Notes under the pieces: generated by a model
Told to the model about the DNA's origin: nothing
What the model saw: the letters and a program-made list of their open reading frames with translations, nothing else
The model's database searches: none
From: CAVVUC01 sp963751395
Lineage (GTDB): Bacteria > Verrucomicrobiota > Verrucomicrobiia > Chthoniobacterales > Chthoniobacteraceae
Assembly (NCBI GenBank): GCA_963751395.1
Contig: CAVVUC010000002.1
Coordinates: 1,302,001-1,366,000, forward strand
Direction of reading: 5' to 3'
Length of the DNA stretch: 64,000 nucleotides
Part shown: piece after piece, positions 26,117-35,171 of the stretch
Layout: each line of letters begins with the position of its first letter
How positions within the stretch are numbered: position 1 is the first letter of the stretch
Program-made: the position numbers and the translations under genes

Positions 26117-27589
26117 ATGAAAAACCCAACCAAACCCATTGCACTCGCGGCGGCCGCTCTCTGGCTTGCCGCATCGGCGTCCACCCAGTCGGCGGCTGCG
26201 CCGGCAGGCGATCAATCCCGTGAAGCTGCCCAGCGCGAGGCTCGGATGGCCTGGTGGCGCGACGCCAAATTCGGCATGTTCATCCACTGGGGAGTTTATT
26301 CGCTGCCGGGTGGCGAGTGGAACGGGAAAACCAACCACGCCGAGTGGCTGCAATTCACCGCGAAAATCCCGATCGCCGAATACGCAAAGCTGGCCGCCGG
26401 ATTTAACCCGGAGAAATTCGACGCCGCGTCGTGGGTGACCACGGCCCGCGAGGCCGGGATGAAATATCTCGTTGTCACGGCCAAGCATCACGACGGCTTT
26501 GCGATGTTCGATTCCCCGTCGAATCCCTACAACATCGTCAAAGCCACGGCGTTCAAGCGCAACCCGCTCAAGGAACTGGCCGCCGAGTGCGGGAAGCAGG
26601 GCGTGAAGTTCTGCGTGTATTATTCCCTCGGGCGCGACTGGCACGATCCCGACGTGCCCACCGGCAGGGCGGGGAGCGAGAAGGCGTTTCCCGGCTGGCG
26701 GAGCAACCTGCTCGATTACCCGGACGAGGATAAAAAGGATTTCGCGAAGTATTTCGAGCGCAAGGTCAAGCCGCAGGTGCGCGAGCTCCTCACGCAATAC
26801 GGCCCCATCGGCATCCTCTGGTTCGACACGCCGGAAAGAATCACCAAGCCGCAAAGCGAGGAACTCCTCGCCATGATCCGCGGCATCCAGCCCGACTGCA
26901 TCGTGAACGTCCGGATCGGCAACGGCCTCGGCGATTACGGCACGCCCGAGCAGGAAATCCCGCGCGCCGTGGGAACCAAGCCGTGGGAGACCTGCATGAC
27001 GCTCAACGGCAAGTGGGGCTACAACAAGGCGGATCAAAACTGGAAGCCCGCCGACAAGCTCGTGAGGAACTTGATCGACATCGTGAGCAAAGGCGGCAAC
27101 TACCTGCTCAACGTCGGGCCGACCGGCGAGGGAATCATCCCGCAACCCAGCATCGACCGGCTGTTGCGGATTGGCGCGTGGTTGAAGGTGAACGGCGAGG
27201 CGATCTACGGATGCGGGCCGACCCCGTTCGGCGTGGAGCTGGGCCACATGAGCCCGACGGAAAAAGACAAGAGCGGTCGCCCGGTTTTTGTCTCCGGCGA
27301 AAATTGGCGCGCCACCACCAAGCCGGGCAGGATCTACATTCACGTCTTCAAGTGGCCGGCAGACGGGCGGCTTGAGCTGCCGGCTGCCAGGAGCAAAATC
27401 GCCAAAGCATATCTCCTTGCGGAACGCGACCGGGCGCTGAAGTTCTCCCAGACTGCCGACGGGCTTTCGATTTCCCTGCCGGAAAAAGCGCCGGATGCTG
27501 TTGCCTCGGTCGTTTGTTTGGAAACCGCTGCCGCCAATCCAAACAAGGCTCTTCAAGACGGAAGCCCGGTTACCGTTCCAACAAAGTGA
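26117..27589 (+). CDS. Secreted alpha-L-fucosidase, GH29
   Basis: The 490-residue protein has a signal peptide (LAAAALWLAASASTQSAAA). The GH29 barrel shows RDAKFGMFIHWGVYSLPGGE, LVVTAKHHDGFAMFDS and YYSLGRDWHDPD. The nucleophile is expected at Asp237 in GPIGILWFDTPE, which fits the family W-F-D motif. The retaining enzyme removes terminal alpha-L-fucose. GNYLLNVGPTGEGIIP marks the end of the catalytic part. The stop codon is one base from the start of the GH3 gene, so both are co-expressed. The 257-bp upstream gap to vapB shows no clear promoter. Confidence 0.94.
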   Translation: MKNPTKPIALAAAALWLAASASTQSAAAPAGDQSREAAQREARMAWWRDAKFGMFIHWGVYSLPGGEWNGKTNHAEWLQFTAKIPIAEYAKLAAGFNPEKFDAASWVTTAREAGMKYLVVTAKHHDGFAMFDSPSNPYNIVKATAFKRNPLKELAAECGKQGVKFCVYYSLGRDWHDPDVPTGRAGSEKAFPGWRSNLLDYPDEDKKDFAKYFERKVKPQVRELLTQYGPIGILWFDTPERITKPQSEELLAMIRGIQPDCIVNVRIGNGLGDYGTPEQEIPRAVGTKPWETCMTLNGKWGYNKADQNWKPADKLVRNLIDIVSKGGNYLLNVGPTGEGIIPQPSIDRLLRIGAWLKVNGEAIYGCGPTPFGVELGHMSPTEKDKSGRPVFVSGENWRATTKPGRIYIHVFKWPADGRLELPAARSKIAKAYLLAERDRALKFSQTADGLSISLPEKAPDAVASVVCLETAAANPNKALQDGSPVTVPTK

Positions 27590-27590
27590 T

Positions 27591-30113
27591 ATGAACTCCA
27601 CTCCAACAATGATCCGCACCTCCAATACAAACTACCCACCCAACCCGATGCCCAAAGGACTTGCCCCGACAGTGAAGTCGAAGATCGCCGGACTGCTGCT
27701 GTGGACGGGATTGATCGCATTGCCAGCCGGGCTTCACGCCGGGCCCGCAACCGTGCCGCCTAAAAGTGTGCATGCGGACATCTATCTCGACGGCTGGATT
27801 GATTTTAACAAGAACGGCAAAAAAGATCTGTTTGAAGACTCGACGCAACCTGTCGAAAAGCGCGTCGAGGATTTGCTCTCGCAGATGACGGTCGAAGAGA
27901 AAACCTGCCAGCTCGCGACGCTCTACGGCTATCAGCATGTGCTCAAGGATCCGCTGCCGACGCCGGAATGGAAGAACGAGATTTGGAAGGACGGTATCGC
28001 CAACATCGACGAGATGCACAACGGGGTCGTTCATTTCGGCAAAGGCGAGAACCCGCACCTCGCCACACCTGCGGCGACGGTGCGCGCGTTGAATGAAGTG
28101 CAGCGGTGGTTCATCGAGGAAACGCGGCTGGGCATTCCCGCGGAGTTCACGAACGAAGGCGTGCGCGGCGCGTGTTATCGAAAGACGGTGAACTTCCCGG
28201 CGGACATCGCGCTCGGGGCGACTTGGGATCGCGACTTGTTCAGTTCGGTCGGCAACGTCGTGGCGAGCGAGGCGAAGGCGATCGGTTACCGGAACATCTA
28301 CGCGCCGATTCTCGATCTTGCGCGCGATCCGCGCTGGGGGCGCGTGGTGGAATGTTACGGCGAAGATCCGTATCTCGTCGCCGAGTATGGCATCCGCATG
28401 ACCCGCGCGATCCAATCGCAAGGCTTGGTTTCCACGGCAAAACATTTCGCCGTTTACAGCGAACCCAAGGGCGGGCGCGACGGCAAGGCGCGAACCGATC
28501 CGCATGTCGCTCCTCGTGAAATGGAAATGCTGCACCTGCGACCGTGGGAGCGTGTGGTGCGCGAGGCCGGTCTGCTCGGTGCGATGAGTTCCTACAACGA
28601 CTACGACGGCGTGCCGATTTCCGGCAGCTCCGAGTTTTTAATCGAGCGCCTCCGCAAGCAGTGGGGCTTTCGCGGCTACGTCGTTTCCGACAGCGATGCC
28701 GTGGAGTTTCTTTACGACAAACATCACGTTGCCGCGTCGCCCGATGAGGCCGCAGCCATGTTCCTGCGCGAGGGCGGCAATGTCCGCACGACCTTCAAGC
28801 CGCCGGAAACTTTCATCCTTCCCGTGCGCCGCGAAATTGCCGCGGGCCGGCTTTCGATGGAGGTGGTGGACGACCGCGTGCGCGATGTCCTGCGCGTGAA
28901 ATTCATCGAGGGCTTGTTTGATTCGCCGTATCGCGATGCGGAGAGCGCGGACGCCGCAATCGGTCGTCCCGAAAACAAGGCCGTCGCCTTGCGCGCCGCA
29001 CGCGAATCGCTGGTGCTGTTGAAAAACGAAAAGCACGCGCTGCCGTTGCGGAAAAACCTCAAGCGTCTGCTCGTGTGCGGTCCGACGGCGAAGATGAAGG
29101 AGACGTCGTTCGACCGCTACGGCTCAAGCGGCGGCGAAGTCATCTCGCCGCTCGAAGGCATCCAGACGTTGCTGAAGGATTCCGGCACCGAGGTTCTATT
29201 CGCGCCCGGCTGCGAAGTGACGGACAAACGCTGGCCGGAGTCGGAGTTGTTTCCGGAACCGCCGTCCGGTGCGGAAGCCGCGCAGATCGCCGAGGCGACC
29301 CAAATGGCGAAGTCGGCAGATGCCATCGTCGTGTTTCTCGGTGACTCGAATGCGACGGTGGGCGAATCGAAAAGCCGCACGAGCCTGAATCTTCCCGGTT
29401 ATCAAACCGATCTTGCGCGCGCGCTGGTGCAAACCGGAAAGCCGGTCGTCGCCGTGCTGCTGACAGGCAAGCCGGCTTCGATCAACTGGATTCAGCGTTA
29501 CGTCCCTGCGGTTCTGGAGGCGTGGATTCCGGGCGAAGCGGGCGGCACGGCCATCGCCGAAGCGCTCTTTGGCGATTACAATCCCGGTGGAAAACTGCCC
29601 GTGACGTTTCCAAAATCAGTCGGACAACTGCCCTACAATTTTCCCTTCAAACCGGCGAGCCACGCGGAGCAACCGAAGCACCCCGATCCAAACGGCTTTG
29701 GACGCTCGACCGTCGAAGGGGCGCTCTATCCGTTCGGCTTCGGCTTGAGTTACACGACGTTTGAATACGGCGGTCTGAAGATTTCTCCGGCGCGAATTTC
29801 CGCAAACGGCGAAGTCACCGTGACCTGCGAGATCAAGAACACCGGAGACCGCGCGGGGGATGAAGTGGCGCAGCTTTACTTTCATCAGGAAACGAGCAGC
29901 GTGACGACTTACGAGCTGAATCTATGCGGGTTCGAGCGCGTCTCGTTGCAACCGGGCGAGACGAAAACCGTATCCTTCAAACTGCCCGCATCCGCTCTCG
30001 AAATCATTGATCGCAAGGGCCGGCGTGTGGTCGAACCGGGCGGGTTCAAGATCATGGTCGGCTCATCGTCGGAGGACATCCGGCTGAACGGCGCATTCGA
30101 GTTTCAGAACTAA
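27591..30113 (+). CDS. Secreted beta-glucosidase-like glycoside hydrolase, GH3
   Basis: The product is about 840 residues from the ATG at 27591; an ATG at 27648 (MPKGLAPTVKSKIAGLLLW) would put the signal peptide nearer the N terminus and may be the true start. Then come YLDGWIDFNKNGKKDLFED, EKRVEDLLSQMTVEEKTCQL, the GH3 barrel (GEDPYLVAEYGIRMTRAIQ, KHFAVYSEPKGG) and the nucleophile Asp367 in RGYVVSDSDAVEF. The second alpha/beta domain has SLVLLKNEKHALPLRK and the C-terminal FN3-like domain has YPFGFGLSYTTFEY. It would hydrolyse beta-glucosides or beta-xylosides in the periplasm or outside. Confidence 0.94.
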   Translation: MNSTPTMIRTSNTNYPPNPMPKGLAPTVKSKIAGLLLWTGLIALPAGLHAGPATVPPKSVHADIYLDGWIDFNKNGKKDLFEDSTQPVEKRVEDLLSQMTVEEKTCQLATLYGYQHVLKDPLPTPEWKNEIWKDGIANIDEMHNGVVHFGKGENPHLATPAATVRALNEVQRWFIEETRLGIPAEFTNEGVRGACYRKTVNFPADIALGATWDRDLFSSVGNVVASEAKAIGYRNIYAPILDLARDPRWGRVVECYGEDPYLVAEYGIRMTRAIQSQGLVSTAKHFAVYSEPKGGRDGKARTDPHVAPREMEMLHLRPWERVVREAGLLGAMSSYNDYDGVPISGSSEFLIERLRKQWGFRGYVVSDSDAVEFLYDKHHVAASPDEAAAMFLREGGNVRTTFKPPETFILPVRREIAAGRLSMEVVDDRVRDVLRVKFIEGLFDSPYRDAESADAAIGRPENKAVALRAARESLVLLKNEKHALPLRKNLKRLLVCGPTAKMKETSFDRYGSSGGEVISPLEGIQTLLKDSGTEVLFAPGCEVTDKRWPESELFPEPPSGAEAAQIAEATQMAKSADAIVVFLGDSNATVGESKSRTSLNLPGYQTDLARALVQTGKPVVAVLLTGKPASINWIQRYVPAVLEAWIPGEAGGTAIAEALFGDYNPGGKLPVTFPKSVGQLPYNFPFKPASHAEQPKHPDPNGFGRSTVEGALYPFGFGLSYTTFEYGGLKISPARISANGEVTVTCEIKNTGDRAGDEVAQLYFHQETSSVTTYELNLCGFERVSLQPGETKTVSFKLPASALEIIDRKGRRVVEPGGFKIMVGSSSEDIRLNGAFEFQN

Positions 30114-30162
30114 CTGCCATGAACCCGAACGCCGCGATTCACGATGACAGCGGGTGTTTTGT

Positions 30163-30374
30163 CCCGGAGGGACAGCCGGAAATTAGCTGGTGGAGCGAAG
30201 CGAAACCACCGGATCGGCGCACAAAAGCGAACCGCCCCGAAGGGTGCGGTGGAACGAGTGATCTTCGCCGGCTCCGTCGCCCCGACCGGGGCGAATGCCC
30301 TGCCTTTGCGGGTTCCCGGTGGTTCCGTTCGTTCCTCACTCCACCACCGGCTAATTTCTTTTCGGCCCTCCGGG
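30163..30374. repeat. Long imperfect palindromic intergenic element
   Basis: Arms at 30163-30198 and 30336-30374 are imperfect reverse complements (CCCGGAGGG and AAATTAGC cores conserved), with GC-rich inner hairpins. It fills the space between the GH3 and GH127 genes, and one reading frame stays open through it. Confidence 0.75.
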
Positions 30375-30394
30375 CCTCCATCCCGGCGTTCGGG

Positions 30395-32335
30395 ATGAAA
30401 GTTTCTGAACTGATTTGTATCGTCGCCCTGCTGACCGGCGACGCAGTTTTCGCCGAATCAAACAGCGGCTATCAAGTTCCTCCCGAGTTCACGCCATTGC
30501 GGCTCGGTGAAGTAAAGCCCGCCGGCTGGTTGCGGGACTGGTGCCAGTCTGCCGCCGATGGAATCACGGGACATTCGGATGAACTGGATCCGCTGTTTGC
30601 GCGAGGCTGGATGGACGCCGACATCGTGGCCCAGGGCACCGGCGCGCAGTCGGGCGACAAGATGGTGGGCTATGCTCTTGAGCAAGCCGGGTATTGGGTG
30701 GATGGAGCCGTGCGGCTCGCGCATCTGCTCGACGACGAGGCGCTGCTCGCGAAGTGCCGCCTGCGTTTCGACACTGTGCTGAAGCGGGTCGAGGCCGGTG
30801 AGCCGCCTGTTCCGCGCACCGAGCTTTGGTTCAAAGGAGAAAAATGGGGGCACTGGCCGATGGCCATCATGGGCCGCGCGATGCTGGCGGAATACTCGTT
30901 CACCGGCGACGCGCGTTATCTGCGGGCGCTCGAAAAGATTTACGCGGATTATCCGAAATACAACGAAGGCAAAAAGTTTTCGCTGATCCATCACCAGGGC
31001 CGCCAGTTGATGAATGTGGAGGTGATGTTCGAGGCCGCGCGGCTCGGGGGCGATGTCCGTTTGCGCGACGACGCGCTGAAGGTTCTCGGCCAGCAATCCG
31101 AAGAGATCAAGACACGCCTCGGCTGGCACGAGAAGGGGATTGCGACCGGAAAAACCGACGAGCATTTTTACTCCGTGCCATTCGGTCATGCGGTCACGTT
31201 GAACGAGACGGCGAAGATTCCGGCGATCGGTTATTTGTATTCCGGAAACGCTGAGTGGCTGCGTTTTTCCGAGGCGTATTTCGACGACGTGGAGAAGAAC
31301 GAGATGATGCCTTACGGGCTGACGAGCGCGCACGAACACCTCGGCGGCATCGGCCCGTTCTCGTGCAGCGAGCTGTGCAACGCGGTTGATTACTCGTGGT
31401 CCGCGATCTGGATGATGCGCATCACCGGCCGGGCGGTGTATGGCGACCGCGTCGAGCGCGCGATGTTCAACGCCGCGCCGGGCGGCATCGCGCCGGACTT
31501 CAAGTCGCACCAGTATTTTCTTTCATCGAACCGGATCGACGACAAGCACCCGGCGAAGCCCAAGGTCGGCGGCAACTCGTCGTTCGAGGCAAAACAGTTT
31601 CCGCTGTGCTGCACCGGAAACATGTCGCGCCTGTTGCCCGACTACGTGATGCATCTCTGGATGTTGAGCCGCGACGGCGGACTGGCCGCGACGCTTTACG
31701 GTCCGAGCGAAGTGAAGACCACGGTCGCCAATGTGAAGATCGCGCTTGCGACGCGAACCGATTACCCATTCCGCAACGACATCAACGTCGTGCTCAAACC
31801 CGCCAAGCCGGTCACGTTCCCGCTTTATCTGCGCGTGCCGGCGTGGTGCGACAAGCCGGTGCTGGCTCTCAATGAAAAGCCGCAGCCGGTCGATGTGCAG
31901 GGCGGGTTCATCCGAATCGAGCGCGAGTGGAAAACGGGCGATGAGGTTCGCGTTACATTCCCGACTCAGCCACGAATTGTCACCGGCATCTGTGCTGGCG
32001 GCGAGCCGTTCGCGAGCGTGCTTTACGGGCCGCTCCTCTTTGCGCTGCCGATTCCGATCGAGGGGAACGATCTCAACAAACCGCGGAGCGGAGTGGAGTG
32101 GCAGTTCGCGTTGTCGCCGGAAAGCAAGATGACGGTGGAGACCCGTCCGATGCCTGAAAAGTGGACATGGCAGGCCGTGCCGGTGCGGATCGAAGTTCCC
32201 GCCGTGCCGGCGAAGTTCGACGACTTCTCGTTGCCCCGGCAGCCCGTGGAAAACGCATCGCCGTCGGTTCGCTTAACGCTGGTTCCAATCGGGACGACGG
32301 CCTTCCGCGTCAGCATGTTCGGCGTCGCGAAATGA
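30395..32335 (+). CDS. Secreted beta-L-arabinofuranosidase-like protein, GH127 (DUF1680)
   Basis: The product is about 646 residues from the ATG at 30395, which begins a signal peptide (MKVSELICIVALLTGDAVFA). The frame is open back to 30119, but the extra 92 codons are palindromic repeat. The barrel holds SLIHHQGRQLMNVEVMFEAA. The GH127 metal/nucleophile site is visible as FSCSELCNAVDYSW (Glu and Cys) and QFPLCCTGNMSRL (Cys-Cys, the second group with the cysteine nucleophile). C-terminal beta domains follow (LYLRVPAWCDKPVL). It releases L-arabinofuranose from beta-linked side chains. Third gene of the GH29-GH3-GH127 operon. Confidence 0.9.
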   Translation: MKVSELICIVALLTGDAVFAESNSGYQVPPEFTPLRLGEVKPAGWLRDWCQSAADGITGHSDELDPLFARGWMDADIVAQGTGAQSGDKMVGYALEQAGYWVDGAVRLAHLLDDEALLAKCRLRFDTVLKRVEAGEPPVPRTELWFKGEKWGHWPMAIMGRAMLAEYSFTGDARYLRALEKIYADYPKYNEGKKFSLIHHQGRQLMNVEVMFEAARLGGDVRLRDDALKVLGQQSEEIKTRLGWHEKGIATGKTDEHFYSVPFGHAVTLNETAKIPAIGYLYSGNAEWLRFSEAYFDDVEKNEMMPYGLTSAHEHLGGIGPFSCSELCNAVDYSWSAIWMMRITGRAVYGDRVERAMFNAAPGGIAPDFKSHQYFLSSNRIDDKHPAKPKVGGNSSFEAKQFPLCCTGNMSRLLPDYVMHLWMLSRDGGLAATLYGPSEVKTTVANVKIALATRTDYPFRNDINVVLKPAKPVTFPLYLRVPAWCDKPVLALNEKPQPVDVQGGFIRIEREWKTGDEVRVTFPTQPRIVTGICAGGEPFASVLYGPLLFALPIPIEGNDLNKPRSGVEWQFALSPESKMTVETRPMPEKWTWQAVPVRIEVPAVPAKFDDFSLPRQPVENASPSVRLTLVPIGTTAFRVSMFGVAK

Positions 32336-33302
32336 GCGGAGTGGTTCGATCTACGAGATGAAGATCCATCCTTCATTCGTCACGGACCGCGACTCCCCAT
32401 TTTTCCTACAAATCCCTCGACGGCCATCTGCTCGACACCACCTGCACGCGCGCACGAAGAACCGTATTAGGCCCAGCACAAGATCATGAATAAGAAGGCT
32501 GGTTCGGATTCCTGCCCTCGGACTGTGGAAGTCGTATAATACCATTTCTTGAAAATGGCCGGCCTCTGCATGGGTAGCGCACGCGCCCCGCGTGCAGTGT
32601 CCCGCGCCCTCGCGGGACACCCCGTTTCAACCCGGCGAAGCCGCTCGCATCCAAGAGGATGGACGCTGCGCGTGCTGGCTTTGGAAGGCTTGCGCGGGGG
32701 CGCACAAGCCAGCACGCGAGGCGCGTGCGCCACCCATTTCCACTCTGCAACGTCCGACTATCTCCGGGAGTTGGTATGAATCGTATGAGGCGCCGGGAGG
32801 CTTCGGGCGGGCTACTTGAAAAACGCCCCGTTCGGGGCGTTGCGCGATTTGCATCGCGCATTTATGATAGAGCGTATGGAACCCCCGTGCCACCCCAGTC
32901 GCAGCGCAATTCTTACGTTCGCCGCCGTCATGTTCGCCGCTGCAAATCTGTAATTCATCGAGTCGAACCGCATCCCACTTTCGCCCCCTCACCAAGACGA
33001 GCCATGCCAGAAGCGTCCTCATTCCGTTCCTGCTCGCTCCCAAGCTCCATTTGGGAGCGGGCCTATCTGCGAAATCCCATCTCGCGCCGGCGCGATGCGG
33101 GCAACGGAAACGCAGCAAGCCTCGGAGCGAATGCCAGGACAAGTGCATTCCAAAATGGAGTTTTGAATCGAACGGGAAAGGCGGCACCGCCGATCGTCCT
33201 TCGTCATTCCTCCGGTTTGATTTCACTTTGTTCCGTCCAGGGCAGCCTTTTCGTCATCTCCTTTCCCCAGCTCCCCGCAGACAAATCAACCACCACCACA
33301 CC
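32336..33302. other. Long intergenic region with repeats, no supported gene
   Basis: These 967 bases hold no convincing gene; the open frames through it are repeat-derived and basic. A TATAAT lies at 32535-32540 without a good -35. A family A palindrome is at 32572-32735. Simple hairpins are at 32821-32840 (ACGCCCCG/CGGGGCGT) and 33036-33060 (CGCTCCCAA/TTGGGAGCG, 7-base loop). None has a U-tract, so they are not clear terminators. Confidence 0.6.
32572..32735. repeat. Palindromic intergenic element, family A copy 2
   Basis: Arms of 24 bp at 32572-32595 and 32712-32735 match as reverse complements at 22 of 24 positions, and both resemble the arms of the 22748-22902 element (GGGTAGCGCACGCG core). 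The centre differs but also has a hairpin (GTCCCGCG...CGCGGGAC). Confidence 0.88.
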
Positions 33303-35171
33303 ATGAAAAACCGCTTCAATCTCTTCCTTGGAACCTTCGCCGTCATCGCAATGGCACAATCCGCCCACGCCGACTCCGCTACATGGAACGGCACTGCGGA
33401 TGCCTTATGGGCCACCGGAACAAACTGGTCCACGACACCCGTGCCCGGCACCGGCGACACCGCCACGTTCAACAATGCGGGCGGCGCGGTTGACGTGATC
33501 GATCTCGGCGCGGGTGTCATCATCGGCAACATCCTTTTCGATTCATCCGCAGTAGCCGCCTACACCCTCGGCTCCGGCGCGGTGGGCAGCCAGACGCTGA
33601 CGTTGAACGACAGCGGCGCGATCACGGCCAACAACACCATCAACGCCAATCAGACCTTCAACGCAAAGCTGGTCCTCGGCACCGATGCCACGGCGCAGTC
33701 GTATTCCATCACCAATAGCGACACCTCCAACAGCCTGACCTTCGCTGGCGGCATCACCGGCGGCACTACCGGTACGGCCGAAGCCAAGACACTCAACCTC
33801 AGCACGGCCACCGGCGGCATCAATCTGACTGGTGCCATCACCAAAGGCGGAGCCACCAGCCTCGCACTTACCAAAACGGGAGCCGGCACGCTCACCCTCT
33901 CAGGTGCCAACAGCTACAATGGAACAACAACGATCAGCGCTGGCAATTCAACGACATCCAAGTTGCTGGTGAGCGGGACGGGAGCACTGACGGGTGCCGG
34001 TGCGCTCCAGGTTGGAAGTGGTAGCAGCGCCGGACGGTTTGAATACACGAGCAGCGCGACAACCACCCAGTTTTCCACCATCACAGTGGGCGGCGGTTCC
34101 AACGGCGGCACTGGAACTCTTGTCCAGAGCGCCGGCACCATCACCGCGACCACACTGCGAACGGCTCCCGGGCGTACTGGTGGCAATGTCGGCAATATCG
34201 ACATCTCCGGCGGCACGTTGCATATCACCGGAGCGGCAACCATCGGCGAGCAGGATCTCAATGTTACACCATCAACGGTTACCATCAGCGGCACCGGTCT
34301 GTTTCAGGTCGATAACGGGCTCAAGGTGGGTGTCGCCCAAAGCGACACGCGGGATGGCAATGGAATCATCACCCAAACCGGCGGCACTGTCATCGTGGCT
34401 GGCGGGGTCACGCTAGCTGGTTCTGCGAACACTGGGACGCGAACTGGTATCTACAACCTTTCGGGCGGCGTGTTGAATGTTGACACCATCAAGATGGCCA
34501 CAACAGGCACCGGTGGCAATATCTCCACATTTAACTTCAACGGAGGGACGCTCAAGCCAACAGCGAGCAACTCCATCTTCCTACAGGGCCTGACCACCGC
34601 CAACGTGAAAGGCGGCGGCGCACTAATCGACACCAACGGTTTCGACATCACCATCGCGCAATCGTTGCTCAGCGGGACCGCCAATGACGGCGGCCTGACA
34701 AAATCAGGCACCGGCACGCTCACACTCGCGGGAGCCAACACCTTTGTTGGCGCAACGACGATCAATACGGGCACGCTGAATTTATCCAACCAGAACGCCG
34801 TTCAGAACAGCACGCTGACGATGAATGGCGGCACCGTGGTGTTCGACAGTTCCGTCGGCGGCAATGCGTTCACTGCTGGCGGGCTGGCCGCAGCCTCAAG
34901 CGGAGCCGGGTTCGACATCGCGCTTGAGAACAATGCGGGAGCCTGCGGCCATCACGCTGACCGTGGGCGGGAACAACGCCAACACGACTTACGCGGGCGT
35001 TCTCTCCGGCAGCGGCAGTCTCGCGAAGACTGGAAACGGCGCGCTGACCCTCGCCGGAACCAACACTTACACGGGAACCACCACCGTTTCCGCCGGGACA
35101 CTCGCTCTCTACGGGGATGGGACTTCCGTAACAGGCACCACTTCCGTAACAGGCACCCTCCTTCTTGGTAA
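33303..35171 (+). CDS. Autotransporter-associated beta-strand repeat protein, N-terminal part of a frameshifted gene
   Basis: The frame starts at the ATG at 33303 with a signal peptide (LFLGTFAVIAMAQSAHA) and the usual family opening, SATWNGTADALWATGTNW. It goes on with parallel-beta repeats (ALTKTGAGTLTLSGANSYNG; GLTKSGTGTLTLAGANTFVG). Around 34937 the family pattern stops and the frame continues as His/Arg-rich nonsense to 35171. The pattern resumes at once in the next frame, so this is the first half of one gene of about 1109 residues. Deleting one G from the run 34937-34939 restores it (NNAEPAAITLTVGG). The protein would be exported and surface-located; its ligand is unknown. Confidence 0.8.
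   Translation: MKNRFNLFLGTFAVIAMAQSAHADSATWNGTADALWATGTNWSTTPVPGTGDTATFNNAGGAVDVIDLGAGVIIGNILFDSSAVAAYTLGSGAVGSQTLTLNDSGAITANNTINANQTFNAKLVLGTDATAQSYSITNSDTSNSLTFAGGITGGTTGTAEAKTLNLSTATGGINLTGAITKGGATSLALTKTGAGTLTLSGANSYNGTTTISAGNSTTSKLLVSGTGALTGAGALQVGSGSSAGRFEYTSSATTTQFSTITVGGGSNGGTGTLVQSAGTITATTLRTAPGRTGGNVGNIDISGGTLHITGAATIGEQDLNVTPSTVTISGTGLFQVDNGLKVGVAQSDTRDGNGIITQTGGTVIVAGGVTLAGSANTGTRTGIYNLSGGVLNVDTIKMATTGTGGNISTFNFNGGTLKPTASNSIFLQGLTTANVKGGGALIDTNGFDITIAQSLLSGTANDGGLTKSGTGTLTLAGANTFVGATTINTGTLNLSNQNAVQNSTLTMNGGTVVFDSSVGGNAFTAGGLAAASSGAGFDIALENNAGACGHHADRGREQRQHDLRGRSLRQRQSREDWKRRADPRRNQHLHGNHHRFRRDTRSLRGWDFRNRHHFRNRHPPSW

Noticed and set aside
32821..33060. Rho-independent terminators at 32821-32840 and 33036-33060
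   Set aside because: Both have good stems but no following T-tract, and neither is directly downstream of a gene end.
32659..33306. A 215-codon frame before the frameshifted repeat-protein gene
   Set aside because: It starts inside a palindromic element, is basic and low in structure, and overlaps the start region of the next gene.
34925..34950. Programmed ribosomal frameshift in the beta-strand-repeat gene
   Set aside because: There is no slippery heptamer or adjacent pseudoknot-like stem at the change of frame; a simple one-base indel in a GGG run explains it better.
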